From Nostoc calcicola FACHB-3891 (GTDB taxonomy: Bacteria; Cyanobacteriota; Cyanobacteriia; Cyanobacteriales; Nostocaceae): a stretch of DNA of 64,000 nt. Shown piece by piece: positions 35,901 through 45,185 of the stretch. Within the stretch, counting starts at the first letter, position 1. The number at the start of each line of letters is the position of its first letter. Location: contig NZ_JACJRQ010000001.1 in the NCBI RefSeq assembly GCF_014697355.1, positions 620,001 to 684,000 on the forward strand. Direction: 5' to 3'. The position numbers and the translations under genes are program-made. The notes below the pieces were generated by a model that saw only the letters and a list, made by a program, of their open reading frames with translations, made no database searches and was not told where the DNA came from.

Positions 35901-38859
35901 CTTCAAACAACAGTTGCGGATTTTCATCAAAGGAGCCGAACAAATCACCTGGCTGTGCTTGGGATAATTCTGAAGTTTCTAAAGTTGATAGTTCACCCAC
36001 CACATCATCTGTAATCTCCATCTGAATATAGGTGGAATTATCAACGGCTACATCTTCAAACAACAGTTGCGGATTTTCATCAAAGGAGCCGAACAAATCA
36101 CCTGGCTGTGCTTGGGATAATTCTGAAGTTTCTAAAGTTGATAGTTCACCCACCACATCATCTGTAATCTCCATCTGAATATAGGTGGAATTATCAACTG
36201 CTACATCTTCAAACAGCAGTTGTGGATTTTCATCAAAGGAGCCGAACAAATCACCTGGCTGTGCTTGGGATAATTCTGAAGTTTCTAAAGTTGATAGTTC
36301 ACCCACCACATCATCTGTAATTTCCATCTGAATATAGGTGGAATTATCAACTGCTACATCCTCAAACAGCAGTTGTGGATTTTCATCAAAGGAGCTAAAG
36401 GAATTAAATTCTAAATCTGAAGATGTTTGAGGAAAATCAACAGCAGATATCTCTGGGGGCTGATTAGTAAATTCTGGGATGAAATCTACAGTTTCTGGTT
36501 GTTGCGATAAGCTATGAATTTCTTCTACTACAGGATGCAGTGTGAATGACAGTACTGATTCTTGTAATGTCGCTAGTTCATTACTTTCAGAAAAAATCGT
36601 TGAATTACTTGGTGCTAATTCTTCAAATAAATCATCTCCAGCATCTGCTGATAATATCAGATCTAGTTCTTCTTCGTCCTGGAAATTCAGACCAAAATTT
36701 TCTATATCCAAACTGTCTATAGGAGCAGATGTGGACTGCTGACTCTCAGCAAAAATATCATCAGTGTTGGCAGTAAATAGATTTTCTTCTAATGCTTTTT
36801 TTACATTTTCTTCAACTAAATAATTTGATTCTTCTGTATTTTCTTGGTTCCAGAAGTTACTCAAATCATTTTCTGCCGAAGAAACATTCGATGTATCTAT
36901 CGAGGATATATCAAATAAATCACCAGTTTTAGAATTGTTTATAGGTAGTATTAAAGGCTCTTCTGTTTCACCAAATAGATTATCTAAAGACAAGTCTGTT
37001 GGCTGAGATAATTCTATGTAATCATTAGCGGTAATTTGTTGTACCCAATTTTTATTTTCAGTTTCTAAAAATAAGTTATCAAGACTGTTTTCTTGGTTGC
37101 TGGATAGTTCTACACTACCAAAAACATCATTTTCTGGTTGAGTTACTTCGCCTGTAATCAACAGTTCACGATCGTCATCTACTGTCAGTGCCAATAAATC
37201 TGCAACTACATCGTTTTCATCCAGACTATTTGCGACAACCTCTTCAATTGGTTGTTCCGTAAGTTCTGGTAAAATTGCCTCAGAATCAGCATCTAAATTT
37301 AAATCGAGTTCGTTGATATCACTGAAGTCTAAATTCGTAGCAGAGAGTTGTTGATTTCGCGGTTCTGAGTTTTCTTTTTCTAAGAAGTTGTCGCCAAATA
37401 ACAGAGATAAATCTTCTGTCTTAGGAGTGGTTTTGGTCTGTTGTTCATTGCTGGCATCATCATCAAATGAAAGTAAATCTGATAAATCGCCATCAGTATC
37501 TTCAGTTTCATTGCTGCTAATATCAATTCCCAATTCATCGGTAGCAGTAATATCTAAAGTTTCTTCTTGTTGCCAAGGTTCATCTAAATCAGGAGTCTCG
37601 CCTTCAAATAAATCGGCAAGGGTATTTAACTCAGCTATTCCTACCTCTGGACCATTGGGGTCATGATTCCTACTGATTGGATGCGCTTCTTCATGTGGAG
37701 TGAAAGTAAAGCTATTTCCAGTTGCAGCGGTTGATGATGTTTTTTGTAACTCAAAAGAAGCGTGTTCACTAGTATTTTCTTCTAAATTTAGTTCTTCAAT
37801 TGGCTCAGATAAATTATTTATGATTAACTGTTCGGCGTCCTCAGTTTCTTGAGCAATTGACTCTGCTGGAGATTCAAGGTTAAACAAATCAGGGGGAATT
37901 TCTAACAACTCAATTTCTGCAAAATTCAACAGTGCTTCTAGTTGTTGACTAATTGCAATTTCGGCTTCCTTACCTTGCAGAACTAATTCTTGAGCTTGCT
38001 TGATTTCAGTAATAACAATTTTAGCTAAAGTTAGATAAGTATTTTCGGTATTGGCGATCGCACTTGCTGCCGCTTGACACAAACCGCACCACTTGGACAA
38101 ATTCCAAGTTTCACCAAGTTTGACTAACTGATAACAGCATTCCTGGAGGTTTTGGCGAGTTGAAGATGTTGTGGTTTGCTTAAACAATTGCAACATTTCC
38201 CGCAGGGTTTGTAACACCTGGGTTTGAAACTCGCTCCAATCATGATTTTCTTTGGCACTGGCTGAGGATGACACCTCCTGGGATGCGACAGCGAACGATA
38301 TTTCTGTCGATTCCTGATGCCCGTCTTCTGTCAAACTGGGAATATCTCGCCGCAAGAAAAGTTCTGTGAGTGTGGAGACATTATCTACAGAACCTGTAAG
38401 TTCCGTTCCAGATGAACTGCCTACTCCACTGTTTCCCTGTTCTACAAGCTGTTCTAGATGCTCATTCAGCCACTGAAAAACAGGCTCAGTTTCTGACATC
38501 AATGTATTAGCTGTCTCTTCAGAAAGACCATATGGGCCGCTCAAATGCTCTAACAGCGCTTTCAGGGTATCAGATACACCAAGAAATAAAGACTCTAACT
38601 TTTGGTCAATCTGAACCGGATGTTCTTTAAGAACTTTGAAACAATCTTCCAGACGGTGGGATGTATGCTGGATACTAGTCAATCCAAGCATCGCCGCTCC
38701 TCCTTTAATAGAGTGAGCCGCCCGGAAGACCTCACTGATCATTTCCGGGTCGTTCAGGGTACCCTCTAGATTCAGCAACCCCTGTTCAATGGTGTTCAGG
38801 TGGTCTCTGGCTTCTTCAATAAAGTAACCCAAAATCCGCTGTTGTTGTTCCGGCAGCAT
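32965..38859 (-). CDS. hmpE: CheA-type hybrid histidine kinase, HmpE
   Basis: A 1964-residue kinase. The N-terminal Hpt domain carries His49 (AAHSIKGGAAM). A long acidic, low-complexity linker runs from about 110 to 1320 and contains six near-identical 51-residue repeats (about 823-1127). Then come the CheA dimerisation and HATPase domains (N box THMLNNAIAHG near 1520; GRGVGMD), a CheW domain, and a C-terminal receiver with Asp in FCDIEMPR near 1892. In Nostoc the Hmp system drives hormogonium development and type IV pilus motility. It ends the minus-strand set hmpA-B-C-D-E. Confidence 0.93.
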   Translation of the reverse strand: MLPEQQQRILGYFIEEARDHLNTIEQGLLNLEGTLNDPEMISEVFRAAHSIKGGAAMLGLTSIQHTSHRLEDCFKVLKEHPVQIDQKLESLFLGVSDTLKALLEHLSGPYGLSEETANTLMSETEPVFQWLNEHLEQLVEQGNSGVGSSSGTELTGSVDNVSTLTELFLRRDIPSLTEDGHQESTEISFAVASQEVSSSASAKENHDWSEFQTQVLQTLREMLQLFKQTTTSSTRQNLQECCYQLVKLGETWNLSKWCGLCQAAASAIANTENTYLTLAKIVITEIKQAQELVLQGKEAEIAISQQLEALLNFAEIELLEIPPDLFNLESPAESIAQETEDAEQLIINNLSEPIEELNLEENTSEHASFELQKTSSTAATGNSFTFTPHEEAHPISRNHDPNGPEVGIAELNTLADLFEGETPDLDEPWQQEETLDITATDELGIDISSNETEDTDGDLSDLLSFDDDASNEQQTKTTPKTEDLSLLFGDNFLEKENSEPRNQQLSATNLDFSDINELDLNLDADSEAILPELTEQPIEEVVANSLDENDVVADLLALTVDDDRELLITGEVTQPENDVFGSVELSSNQENSLDNLFLETENKNWVQQITANDYIELSQPTDLSLDNLFGETEEPLILPINNSKTGDLFDISSIDTSNVSSAENDLSNFWNQENTEESNYLVEENVKKALEENLFTANTDDIFAESQQSTSAPIDSLDIENFGLNFQDEEELDLILSADAGDDLFEELAPSNSTIFSESNELATLQESVLSFTLHPVVEEIHSLSQQPETVDFIPEFTNQPPEISAVDFPQTSSDLEFNSFSSFDENPQLLFEDVAVDNSTYIQMEITDDVVGELSTLETSELSQAQPGDLFGSFDENPQLLFEDVAVDNSTYIQMEITDDVVGELSTLETSELSQAQPGDLFGSFDENPQLLFEDVAVDNSTYIQMEITDDVVGELSTLETSELSQAQPGDLFGSFDENPQLLFEDVAVDNSTYIQMEITDDVVGELSTLETSELSQAQPGDLFGSFDENPQLLFEDVAVDNSTYIQMEITDDVVGELSTLETSELSQAQLGDLFGSFDENPQLLFEDVAVDNSTYIQMEITDDVDELSTLEISELSQIKPEVLGTENNTLETNFEFPENADLSFKNDLLFTETALTEGESAVTINELIINELTEKDENLEANFWNLEETSETAPVLEEANAVALTQKLTETETVEVVASDDEFANLEALLGEELAPVPKAKQIPELDFAALEELLGTDKNEAPVSSRQPLTQPIPPKISPPPRIDEFSDLEKLLAEADQTISHSALAKSNTNKTARPSTRRAARFEETMKVPVKQLDDMSNLVGELVVNRNTLEQDHERLRQSLDNLLIQVQQLSDVGARMQELYERSLLEASLLAGRKTKDSGFHSEDSNSDRGFSELEMDRFTPFHTLSQQMIERIVRVRESASDIDFVTEETERVARQFRQVTTQLQEGLTRARMVPFAQTIDRWRRGVRDNAIKCGKQVELVIEGGDTLIDKMILDHLSDPLTHMLNNAIAHGIETPEQRQAAGKPPVGIITIRAFHQGNQTVISVGDDGAGIDPARVKAKAVKIGMITEAQAKTISRLEVYDLLFHSGFSIKDQADEISGRGVGMDVVRSAISEIRGTVNTDSAIGKGTTFTIRLPLTLSICKALCCVSDRARVAFPMDGVEDTLDIPLKNIQHNANGQSFISWRDTLLPFRPLKELLTFNRQISRGNVYGGNRDDDMVSVVVVRSANTLIALQIDLVLSEQEIVIKQFEGPAPKPIGVAGATVLGDGRIMPIADVLEIIDIFQGRISTQIGGGSWQQKSTPTDIPATKIDPTVLIVDDSITVRELLSLTFNKAGYRVEQARDGQEAWDKLRSGLPCDIVFCDIEMPRCDGLELLSRIQKDSNLNHLPIAMLTSRGADKHRQMAVQLGASGYFTKPYLEEALLEAASRMLKGEKLVS
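35480..36393 (-). repeat. Six tandem 153-bp coding repeats in hmpE
   Basis: Six copies of a unit opening SFDENPQLLFEDVAVDNS and closing LSQAQPGDLFG lie head to tail. The last copy has lost two codons and diverges at its end. Near identity at DNA level points to recent expansion; copy number probably varies among strains. Confidence 0.95.
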
Positions 38860-38869
38860 AGCAAAAGTT

Positions 38870-39045
38870 ATGAGTTGTGAGTTGTGAGTTATGAATTATG
38901 AATTATGAGTTATGAGTTGTGAGTTGTGAGTTGTGAGTTATGAGTTGTGAGTTGTGATTTTTATTTCTAACTCCTCACTCCTAACTCCTAACTTGATTTC
39001 AAGTTGTAATTTTTATTTTTAACTCCTCACTCCTAACTCCTAACT
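38870..39045. repeat. Heptamer repeats (TGAGTTG / CTAACTC)
   Basis: The whole hmpD-hmpE spacer is made of TGAGTTG, TGAATTA and TGAGTTA units followed by TAACTCC/TCACTCC units that are their complements. The second half appears twice (38960-38995 and 39010-39045). Confidence 0.9.
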
Positions 39046-39048
39046 TTT

Positions 39049-41991
39049 TTACCTAGTTTCAAGGGTTTCTACTCGGAAACGTTCCACGGAGGCGATCAAG
39101 TCACGGGACACACCTACTAGGTGTTGTAGGGCACCTGAAACTCGCTGTGCTTCTTGGGAAGTTTCTTGGGCTGTGAGTTCTACTGATTGCATTACGTGAG
39201 CGACGGCGCGGGAGGTTTCCGTTTGTTCTACAGTATCGCTGGTAATGGAACGCACAAGAATATCGATGCGATTCGCCACTTGAATAATGTTTTCGAGCGA
39301 TCGCTTGGCTTCTTCTGCCAATTTTGTGCCTTTAATTACTTGTTGTGTGCCTTCTTCCATTGCGGTCATTACGGAGCCTGTTTCGCTTTGAATTTGCATC
39401 ACAATTTGTTCAATTTCTTTCAAGGATTTGGCAGATTTATCTGCTAACTGGCGCACTTCATCTGCTACAATTGCAAACCCGCGTCCAGCTTCTCCCGCCC
39501 TCGCGGCTTCAATACTCGCATTGAGTGCCAGCAAGTTTGTTCTGGAAGCAATCTGAGAAATCAACGCCACAATTTTAGAAATTTCTTGAGAAGATTCCGC
39601 CAACCGCTTCACTTTGCGAGTTGTTTCGGCAACAGTTTCTCGAATTTCCAAAATCCCCGCCACAGTATTTTCTACTGCTTCGCCACCCTTGAGAGCGATC
39701 GTACTTGCATCACGGGCGACGGTTTCGGCTTCCCGCGCCGCTTCTGCTACCCGCTGAATCGAGTCGGTCATCACCTGTACAGAATTCAGCGTCACTGCCA
39801 ACTCTTCTGCTTGCCGCAAAGCATCACTAGATAAGGCTCTAGCAAAGGTTTCGGAGTTGGTTGCACCTTTTGTCACTTCCTTGGCTGCTACTTTTACCTG
39901 TTGGACAATATCCCGCAGGTTTTGAATTGTCAGGTTAAAAGCGTCAGCTACGGCTCCCAGAACGTCGGCTGTAACTTCAGCTTGTACTGTTAAATCGCCT
40001 CTGGCAGCTCCTTCCACATCGTCCAACAGGCGAATCACCTGGCGTTGCAGATTTTCTTTGGCTTCCTCTTGTTCATCGGCTTTGCGTTGGGCTTCGTTTG
40101 TGGTGGTGAAAATGACTCGCGCCATTTCATTAAAGCCACTAGCTAAATGCCCCAATTCGTCTTCGGAATACACCGTGGCTTGAGCATTCAGATTTCCTTG
40201 GCGTACAGCCTCAAACTGAGTTTCCAAATCCTTGGTTGTGCGGCGAATTTGCTTGAGTGTGATATTCCCCATGAAGCCCGCGGTAGCAAAACCCGTCAGT
40301 CCGGCAGCTAGTGCCATTGCCCAACCTGTATTTCGTACACTTTCCCTTTGTTGGGGAACAGAAAATGTTGTGGCGAGAAAGCTGACTGTGGCTACAACCA
40401 GCGCCGAGGCAATACCCACACTCCCAGCAATTAACCATTGCTTCCTTTCTATGGGGGCATTTTCTAATGGTGCTAACCAGCCTTGCTCAACGTTGACATT
40501 GGGTTCTACCTTGGAGACATCTGCTTGGTTAAAGGCTGGAACTGGTTCGTGTGAACCCGTAATCGTGAATAGTTCTTCTTCACGATCTGCTGCATTACTT
40601 GAAAAAGCCTGCACAACTTGAGAGCGTCCAGTACCATTGGTTTCTGCTGCGGCAGAATGCATTGCGATGTCAGCGAAGTCAGAATCTCCTTCGATCAGGT
40701 CAAATCCTGGAATATTCCCTAAATCATCAAATTCTTCAAAGTCATCTAAAAATTCTATATTGCTCTTAGAATTTTCTCGATGCATTACATTGTTTGACTC
40801 TTCATCAGAGGCTAAGCTCTCTGAACCAAAGGCAGACTCAAATGCTTCCAGATCGAAACTTTCATCCTCATAAAACCTATTTTTTTCTGAGAATTGAACT
40901 GATTGAAACTGCTTTTTATCCGAAATAAAATTTTTGTTCAAAGATGAAGAATCATCCGAAAAATTTGGTTGGAATTCTTCTTCAGCTTCTACTTCTCTTT
41001 TCCCCAACCAACTCTTAGGTTGAGTTTCCGACAAATTTTCTTGACTATTGTATTCTAAGTTATTGGTTGCAAACCTATTGCTCGGTTCTTTCTCAGCAAT
41101 CAGTACAGTTTCATCTGCAAAATGATGCTGTGGAAGTTCTAAACTTTCAACACTGAAATCTTGAGGCTCTGACTCACTCAACAAATCAGCAAAATTATTC
41201 TTACTATTACCAGTTTGTGAATTAGAAGCTGAAGAGTAGTTATTATTGTGAATATCTGAATTTTCGTTAGTAGAATTTATTTCATTGTCTGCAAAATGAT
41301 TATTCACTAATGATTCTTCCAGACTCTCTTCGGAGCTATCTTCTTGCCAAAAAGCAGGTAATTCTAATTCTGTGTTTTCCTCCCAACGGTTGCTATTCGA
41401 CTCTTGTTCGTCTAATTCTTCATTTAAGGCAAAAGGATCTTCACCAAAATTTATAGAAGAATCTGATATGTTTTCTGTTTCAATACTGCCTTCTGTGGCT
41501 ATATCAAATGGATTGTTTGAAGATAGTTCTTCAACTGTATTCACAGTTTGTCGATCCTCTTCAAAAAAGTTCAAGTCCAGGTTTTTGCTGTCAAATTCCT
41601 CACTAGCAGGCAAATCTTCTAATTCTTCTTCCCTATATGCCAGCGGATCAGACATCTCTAAGGAATTTATTTGCTCTTGACTTGCTGATGTATCAATCTG
41701 ACCACCAAACGACTCTAGATATTGATTAATATTCTCAATTCCATTATTAGCAAAAGCAATAATTTCTGGGTCTTTAGTCAAGTCTAATACCTGTTGATAT
41801 TCTTGTTTTGCAACATCATACTGTTGCAAAACGTAGTAGATGTGACCCCTTAATAAATGAGAATTTGGATCGTCTGGTAAATTTTGCACCACTTGGTCAA
41901 CTAAAGTGGCGGCAACGTCATAATTTCTTTGAACATAGGCGGTCATCGCCTGTTGATATGTTGGCTCGTAACCATCAATACTTGCTGCCAT
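39049..41991 (-). CDS. hmpD: Methyl-accepting chemotaxis protein, HmpD
   Basis: The protein has 980 residues from ATG 41991, chosen because GGAGGAGG sits just upstream; a longer frame would overlap hmpC. N-terminal TPR-like helices (about 10-100) and an acidic, disordered region (about 120-490) precede two membrane helices near 515 and 555 joined by a very short loop, so there is no periplasmic sensor. HAMP segments follow, then the signalling hairpin with [19 protein letters not shown] near 830. It presumably forms the array with HmpC and HmpE and takes its input from the cytoplasm. Confidence 0.92.
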   Translation of the reverse strand: MAASIDGYEPTYQQAMTAYVQRNYDVAATLVDQVVQNLPDDPNSHLLRGHIYYVLQQYDVAKQEYQQVLDLTKDPEIIAFANNGIENINQYLESFGGQIDTSASQEQINSLEMSDPLAYREEELEDLPASEEFDSKNLDLNFFEEDRQTVNTVEELSSNNPFDIATEGSIETENISDSSINFGEDPFALNEELDEQESNSNRWEENTELELPAFWQEDSSEESLEESLVNNHFADNEINSTNENSDIHNNNYSSASNSQTGNSKNNFADLLSESEPQDFSVESLELPQHHFADETVLIAEKEPSNRFATNNLEYNSQENLSETQPKSWLGKREVEAEEEFQPNFSDDSSSLNKNFISDKKQFQSVQFSEKNRFYEDESFDLEAFESAFGSESLASDEESNNVMHRENSKSNIEFLDDFEEFDDLGNIPGFDLIEGDSDFADIAMHSAAAETNGTGRSQVVQAFSSNAADREEELFTITGSHEPVPAFNQADVSKVEPNVNVEQGWLAPLENAPIERKQWLIAGSVGIASALVVATVSFLATTFSVPQQRESVRNTGWAMALAAGLTGFATAGFMGNITLKQIRRTTKDLETQFEAVRQGNLNAQATVYSEDELGHLASGFNEMARVIFTTTNEAQRKADEQEEAKENLQRQVIRLLDDVEGAARGDLTVQAEVTADVLGAVADAFNLTIQNLRDIVQQVKVAAKEVTKGATNSETFARALSSDALRQAEELAVTLNSVQVMTDSIQRVAEAAREAETVARDASTIALKGGEAVENTVAGILEIRETVAETTRKVKRLAESSQEISKIVALISQIASRTNLLALNASIEAARAGEAGRGFAIVADEVRQLADKSAKSLKEIEQIVMQIQSETGSVMTAMEEGTQQVIKGTKLAEEAKRSLENIIQVANRIDILVRSITSDTVEQTETSRAVAHVMQSVELTAQETSQEAQRVSGALQHLVGVSRDLIASVERFRVETLETR

Positions 41992-42005
41992 TTCCTCCTC
42001 CAATT

Positions 42006-42536
42006 TCATCCTGCCCATCGCGCACTCCGTATAATTGCCATTTGATCGAGCAGTCGTAGACACTGATTGTTTTTAGCACCTAATACCCACTCTCCACGTA
42101 AAAAAGGAGCCATAGTATCTGGAACACTAGTTGGTGGCATGAGATTTTGGACATCCAACCAGTCCATACCACCGATTTCTTCTACTGCTAAACCCACGAT
42201 TGTGTCTTGTTCTTCAATGGCAATCACCGGAATTTCAGCTTTATCTGTGTTTAATGCACTTGGTTCCCCCAGAAATTGACCCAAATCAGCCACCCAAATA
42301 ACTCGACCTCGTAAATTTAGAGTACCCAAAAGTAAAGGAGAAGCATTAGGAATCGGGGTGATTCTATCAGGACTTAGTTCAATTACTTCCCGGATGCCAG
42401 TTGCTTGTAATGCAAACTCCTGATGCGAGGGAATGTAAAACCTCAAATGTAACTCACCTTCAGGACTTTCTACTTGTAATTCTGGTCGGAAATGATCTTG
42501 ACCACTGCCACTTAAAAAGTCCGGTTTGCTGACCAT
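42006..42536 (-). CDS. hmpC: CheW-like adaptor, HmpC
   Basis: The 176-residue protein is a single CheW domain: [24 protein letters not shown] at the start, [26 protein letters not shown] (the conserved P.....G..NLRG....v.DL core), and [10 protein letters not shown]. CheW couples the receptor to the kinase. It lies 14 bases before hmpD and 13 bases after hmpB, so the three are clearly co-transcribed. Confidence 0.93.
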   Translation of the reverse strand: MVSKPDFLSGSGQDHFRPELQVESPEGELHLRFYIPSHQEFALQATGIREVIELSPDRITPIPNASPLLLGTLNLRGRVIWVADLGQFLGEPSALNTDKAEIPVIAIEEQDTIVGLAVEEIGGMDWLDVQNLMPPTSVPDTMAPFLRGEWVLGAKNNQCLRLLDQMAIIRSARWAG

Positions 42537-42549
42537 ATTGCTTTTATCC

Positions 42550-42915
42550 TTATCCTCGCAGCAGTTGTTTGACTGTTCCTACCAACTCAGTTGGTTGAAA
42601 GGGTTTGGCGATGTAGGCGTCTGCACCTTGCTTCATGCCCCAGTAGCGATCGAATTCTTCACCTTTGGAAGAACACATAACTACAGGAACATTTTGGGTT
42701 TTCGGATCGGATTTTAACCGCCGACAAACTTCGTAGCCGTTCATCCGGGGCATGACAATATCCAATACCACTAAATCGGGAGGTGCTACTTGAATTGCCT
42801 CCAATGCTTCTAATCCGTCACTGGCATGGGTGACTGTTAGTCCAGTTGCTTTCAGGAGGTCTGTAATCATCTCCCTTTGCGCGATACTGTCTTCTACAAT
42901 CAGAACTGTACTCAT
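42550..42915 (-). CDS. hmpB: CheY-like response regulator, HmpB
   Basis: The 121-residue protein is a lone receiver domain. Acidic pocket residues are in VEDSIAQRE, the phospho-acceptor Asp in LVVLDIVMPRMNGYEV (near 52), the conserved Thr/Ser switch is Ser in VVMCSSKGEEFD, and Lys in YIAKPFQPTEL. It is phosphorylated by the HmpE kinase by analogy with the Nostoc system. Confidence 0.93.
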   Translation of the reverse strand: MSTVLIVEDSIAQREMITDLLKATGLTVTHASDGLEALEAIQVAPPDLVVLDIVMPRMNGYEVCRRLKSDPKTQNVPVVMCSSKGEEFDRYWGMKQGADAYIAKPFQPTELVGTVKQLLRG

Positions 42916-43419
42916 AAGTGTCTATCTACCTCCTGATGTAACGTTCCTATTTGGAACATTCCCTGATTCCCCCGCAAGTATTAACTGTATAAATTAAATT
43001 TAGTTTTTCGCTAATTTCCTGGATAGTGAGGTTTCACTGGGTTGGCTCATTCTGTGATAACATCTTTTACCTCATCTTTTAGTAGATCCACAAGTATTGG
43101 ATCTGTTTATATTTTGGATTTTGGATTTTAGATTTTAGATTGTTCAAGCCAAAATCTGTCTTGAAAAGCTTTGATGCCTGTGTCTTGCCGCCCTCTGAAC
43201 CTCTACGCCGGAAGCCCTAGCTATTTTGGATTTTGGATTTTAGATTTTAGATTGTTCAAGCCAAAATCCGTCTTGAAAAGCTTTGATGCCTCTGTCTTGC
43301 TGCCCTCTGGGCTTCTGTGCCGAAAGCGCTAGCTGAAACTTTTGTCTGCGACACGCACTCGCGTTCGCAAAATCCAAAATCTAAAATCTAAAATCTAAAA
43401 TTTTTCTGCCCCATTTTCA
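42916..43419. other. Spacer between hmpA and hmpB
   Basis: It contains a 112-bp tandem duplication (43111-43334) and TTTTGGATTTTAGAT-type repeats with their inverse CTAAAATCTAAAATC at 43370-43400. No gene is visible. A separate promoter for hmpB-E may lie in the first 150 bases. Confidence 0.6.
43111..43334. repeat. Tandem duplication of a 112-bp unit
   Basis: Unit 1 (43111-43222) and unit 2 (43223-43334) both run from ATTTTGGATTTTGG to a CTAGCT end and differ at roughly a dozen positions. Confidence 0.85.
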
Positions 43420-44595
43420 TTAGTTATTGATATATTTCCCTACGAGCATGAGTAATTCATTGTCTGTAAATGGTTTTGTGAGATAATCTGTTGCGCCGAC
43501 CATGCTAGCTTTGACTCGATCGATAAATCCATCTTTACCAGTAAGCATGATAATCGGTGTGAGCCGAAATGCCGTTGAGTGTCGCAGCATGGCGCAAACT
43601 TCGTATCCCTCTAATTCCGACATGGCAATGTCACATAAAATTAAATCCGGTTTGAGTTGAAAAACCAGACTGATTGCCTCTAGGGGGTTAGTGAGGACGA
43701 TCGCTTCATAACCTTGTGCTTGTAAGATGGAATTTACAGTCTCACCGATGGCGATCGCATCGTCAATACATACTATCCGCCCCCTGTTTTTTTGATTCAA
43801 TTCCCAGTTCTCAGTGTGACTCTCCGGTTGATTTGTCGCTGAATATACTAACTGTAGCCAACTCTGCTGCACATATGGATATATTGCCTTAGCGACTGTC
43901 AAAATATCTCGGTTGAGATAACGAGCCAGTTGACGCAGGGATGTTTTACCATCAGCCCAATGTTGTAGTTTATTGACGGTTGCTGCTGGTAGCGATGAGT
44001 GTGTCTGAATTTTGTCAGATAGCACCAGTAATTGTTCGGGAGACTGAATGTGTGGATAAAGTTGCTTCCACTCTTGTACCTGCTTAGTAATTTTTGTCAC
44101 AAAGCGGCTAATCTCAAAGGTGTTTAATTGCGGGGCAAGTGCCGCGCCTTGACGGAAAATAAAATTACCTTGATGTAAGCTCAGCAGCTCAAACAGGCTT
44201 TCATGTACCAAACCCTGGATAATACTAGCAGCTATCTTGGGGTTGATGATATTCTGTTCCAGGAGTGCCCAAAGGTACGCATATTCTGGTGCGTCGGTTG
44301 ATGATAAAGAGGCAATTTGTTTGTCGGCAAGTCGCATCTCAACTCGGTAATGACGTAAATAATCGCTAATCCTGGATAAGCTACTTTCTCCTTGTTGGCA
44401 ATAGATGATTTGACCATTGAGGAAAAAAACGAACCAAGACCGTTGTTTTGAGAGATATTTACTAGCTCCGTCTCCATCAAGTTTGTTGTTATGGTAAGAG
44501 CTATGAGCTTCTACCCATAGTTGCCCTGTTCGTTGTCCCAACTCAATTAATTGCAGAATACTGCAAATATCAATTTCATTTAAATTTCCCTGCAT
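43420..44595 (-). CDS. hmpA: PatA-type response regulator, HmpA
   Basis: A 391-residue protein. The N-terminal PATAN/DUF4388 domain starts MQGNLNEIDICSILQLIELGQRTGQL, with a helical middle domain (to about 250). The C-terminal receiver domain (about 265-390) has DDAIAIGE, phospho-acceptor Asp in LILCDIAMSELEGYEV, Thr in MLTGKDG and Lys in YLTKPFTDNEL. This is the PatA class of cyanobacterial response regulators, often the first gene of a chemotaxis-like operon, as here. Confidence 0.92.
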   Translation of the reverse strand: MQGNLNEIDICSILQLIELGQRTGQLWVEAHSSYHNNKLDGDGASKYLSKQRSWFVFFLNGQIIYCQQGESSLSRISDYLRHYRVEMRLADKQIASLSSTDAPEYAYLWALLEQNIINPKIAASIIQGLVHESLFELLSLHQGNFIFRQGAALAPQLNTFEISRFVTKITKQVQEWKQLYPHIQSPEQLLVLSDKIQTHSSLPAATVNKLQHWADGKTSLRQLARYLNRDILTVAKAIYPYVQQSWLQLVYSATNQPESHTENWELNQKNRGRIVCIDDAIAIGETVNSILQAQGYEAIVLTNPLEAISLVFQLKPDLILCDIAMSELEGYEVCAMLRHSTAFRLTPIIMLTGKDGFIDRVKASMVGATDYLTKPFTDNELLMLVGKYINN

Positions 44596-45185
44596 TGAGC
44601 TAAAAAGTACTCCTCATGATGGCGTTTATATTATTTGTTAATTACGTCAGGTAGTTTAATTTAGGAGTTAGGAGTTATTTCTCTTACCCTGCTTTACCCG
44701 CTTCAAGTATTGGTGAATTCACCAATTCTAAATTCTGACTTTTTGTTTACAGCAGATTTCAAGGAAAGTGAAACACGCAAACTTAGCCTCAAAGCCAGGT
44801 TTTATCCCTGTTTTACTTCTGAATTCTGGATTCTGGATTCTGAATTCTGAATTCTGCTGTAAGTATCGATCGCAGGGAATTGGAAAGATTGTGACCTTAT
44901 CCTTTGTTCTCATCAAGTCAGAAATTAAGCTATAAACCTTAATTTTTCGTAATACACTTTCACAAAGCTAGTGTTAACACGGAAGTCATCATCACTGTCA
45001 TCAGTACAAAATATAAAGGCGTGGTCAAGTCGCTTCTATAAGTATCAAGACGTAGCATCTCGCGTCTATAAATAGTTTTGTCTGTTTTGTTCTCCTCAAC
45101 TCCGGTTCAGTGAGACAAATTAACAGAATTATCTCAGGTATATCTCAAAACACTAACTTTAAGTGCATCAATAAGGACTAACAGT
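44596..45185. promoter_or_regulatory. Divergent hmpA/hmpF promoter region
   Basis: The 590-base spacer between the oppositely oriented hmpA and hmpF genes must hold both promoters. An ATTCTGAATTCTG-type dispersed repeat lies at 44818-44865. TATAAATAG at 45067-45075 could be a -10 element for hmpF. No gene was recognised here. Confidence 0.45.

Noticed and set aside
33281-37666. Plus-strand frames across hmpE
   Set aside because: They are Ser/Ile-rich reflections of the acidic minus-strand linker and kinase domains.
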